A stretch of DNA of 6,415 nt from an uncultured Flavobacteriia bacterium (GTDB taxonomy: Bacteria; Bacteroidota; Bacteroidia; Flavobacteriales_D; Crocinitomicaceae): assembly GCA_903928365.1 (NCBI GenBank), contig CAIYQV010000129.1, positions 1 through 6,415 on the forward strand, in the 5' to 3' direction. Below the pieces are notes generated by a model. That model was not told the DNA's origin. It ran no database searches and worked only from the letters and a program-made list of their open reading frames with translations. This document shows, piece by piece, positions 6,027 through 6,415 of the stretch. Position 1 is the stretch's first letter. Every line of letters begins with the position of its first letter. A program made the translations under genes and the position numbers.

Positions 6027-6415
6027 TCCAATATCCTTTATTATTGATGAATTGGAATTGAATGAAAGTATTCAGGTAGAATTTGATGTGTAGATAAAAT
6101 AATCAAATAGAGATTCATCTTAACAAATTCTCCAATCAAAATCTCTGAACTTTCCTTAAAAATGGGATGATAGATATTCAAGAAATATGAAGGTTGATCG
6201 TACATCAATTCAGCTTATACTTCAAGGTGTTTTTTCACTTTATCAATTAACTCATCCAAGTTCTCATTGTAGCAATTGACAAGCTGATAAGTGAGAGTGT
6301 ATTCTTTATTGGGTCGCATACCAGATAAATATCTCTAGAAATTATAATCCTTGATTAGCAGATGGATAGTGATTAATCTGTATTTTTATCTTACATTAAC
6401 TAAGTAAAATTGTGG
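6027..6415. other. AT-rich 3' flank with no supported gene
   Basis: The 389 bp after the lipoprotein gene are clearly richer in A+T than the genes and hold no convincing coding region, tRNA or rho-independent terminator. The + strand is broken by frequent stops. On the minus strand, one phase carries two short reading frames, 6319 to 6215 (34 residues, starting MRPNKEYTLTYQL) and 6205 to 6041 (54 residues, starting MYDQPSYFLNIYH), separated by a single TAA. I recognise neither product. Weak inverted repeats (TCCAAT 6027-6032 with ATTGGA 6051-6056; AGAGATT 6109-6115 with AATCTCT 6140-6146) have long loops and no following T-run. Confidence 0.6.

Noticed and set aside
6027..6056. Inverted repeat TCCAAT/ATTGGA as terminator of the lipoprotein gene
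   Set aside because: Only 6 bp of stem, an 18-nt loop and no following T-run.
6109..6146. Inverted repeat AGAGATT/AATCTCT as a structured RNA or terminator
   Set aside because: 7-bp stem with a 24-nt loop in AT-rich DNA; expected by chance.
6191..6210. TTGAT-CGTAC-ATCAA hairpin and GGTTGAT as a possible tRNA T-arm
   Set aside because: No acceptor, D-arm or anticodon stem can be matched around it and the T-loop consensus is absent.

Overview
The window looks like chromosomal DNA from a Bacteroidota (Cytophagales/Flavobacteriales-type) bacterium. The evidence is moderate GC with AT-rich gaps, weak or absent Shine-Dalgarno sites at most starts, a panB gene followed directly by a stand-alone RluA-type pseudouridine synthase (a pairing I associate with this phylum), and a lipoprotein of the DUF4846 family, which I also associate with it. 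All supported genes lie on the + strand.

Layout. Positions 2-331 hold the 3' part of panB (pantothenate/CoA synthesis), which enters from outside the window. Its stop codon overlaps the TTG start of an RluA-family pseudouridine synthase (328-1035). After a 42-bp AT-rich gap with a possible Bacteroidota-type promoter comes a compact three-gene unit. The first gene (1078-3069) encodes a 663-residue protein that joins a DsbA/FrnE-like thioredoxin-fold domain with a CSTC motif, a probable winged-helix segment, and a complete FAD-dependent aromatic-hydroxylase-type monooxygenase. The second (3073-4251) is a fold-type I PLP aminotransferase or C-S lyase-like enzyme, 3 bp downstream. The third (4227-5123) is a cation diffusion facilitator whose GTG start lies inside the aminotransferase gene. 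After a 57-bp gap comes a DUF4846 lipoprotein (5181-6026). Its conserved Cys and His are placed as in NlpC/P60-type papain-fold enzymes. The last 389 bp (6027-6415) are AT-rich with no supported gene, only two short minus-strand reading frames in one phase that could be a decayed gene or chance.

How the genes may work together. panB and the pseudouridine synthase are housekeeping genes that are probably co-transcribed. The spacing of the next three genes (3-bp gap, then 25-bp overlap) predicts a single transcript, so the oxidoreductase fusion, the PLP enzyme and the metal exporter are probably made together. Their common purpose cannot be read from sequence. The most unusual item is the thiol-redox/winged-helix/flavin monooxygenase fusion. 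The second is the predicted Cys-His enzyme activity of the DUF4846 lipoprotein.
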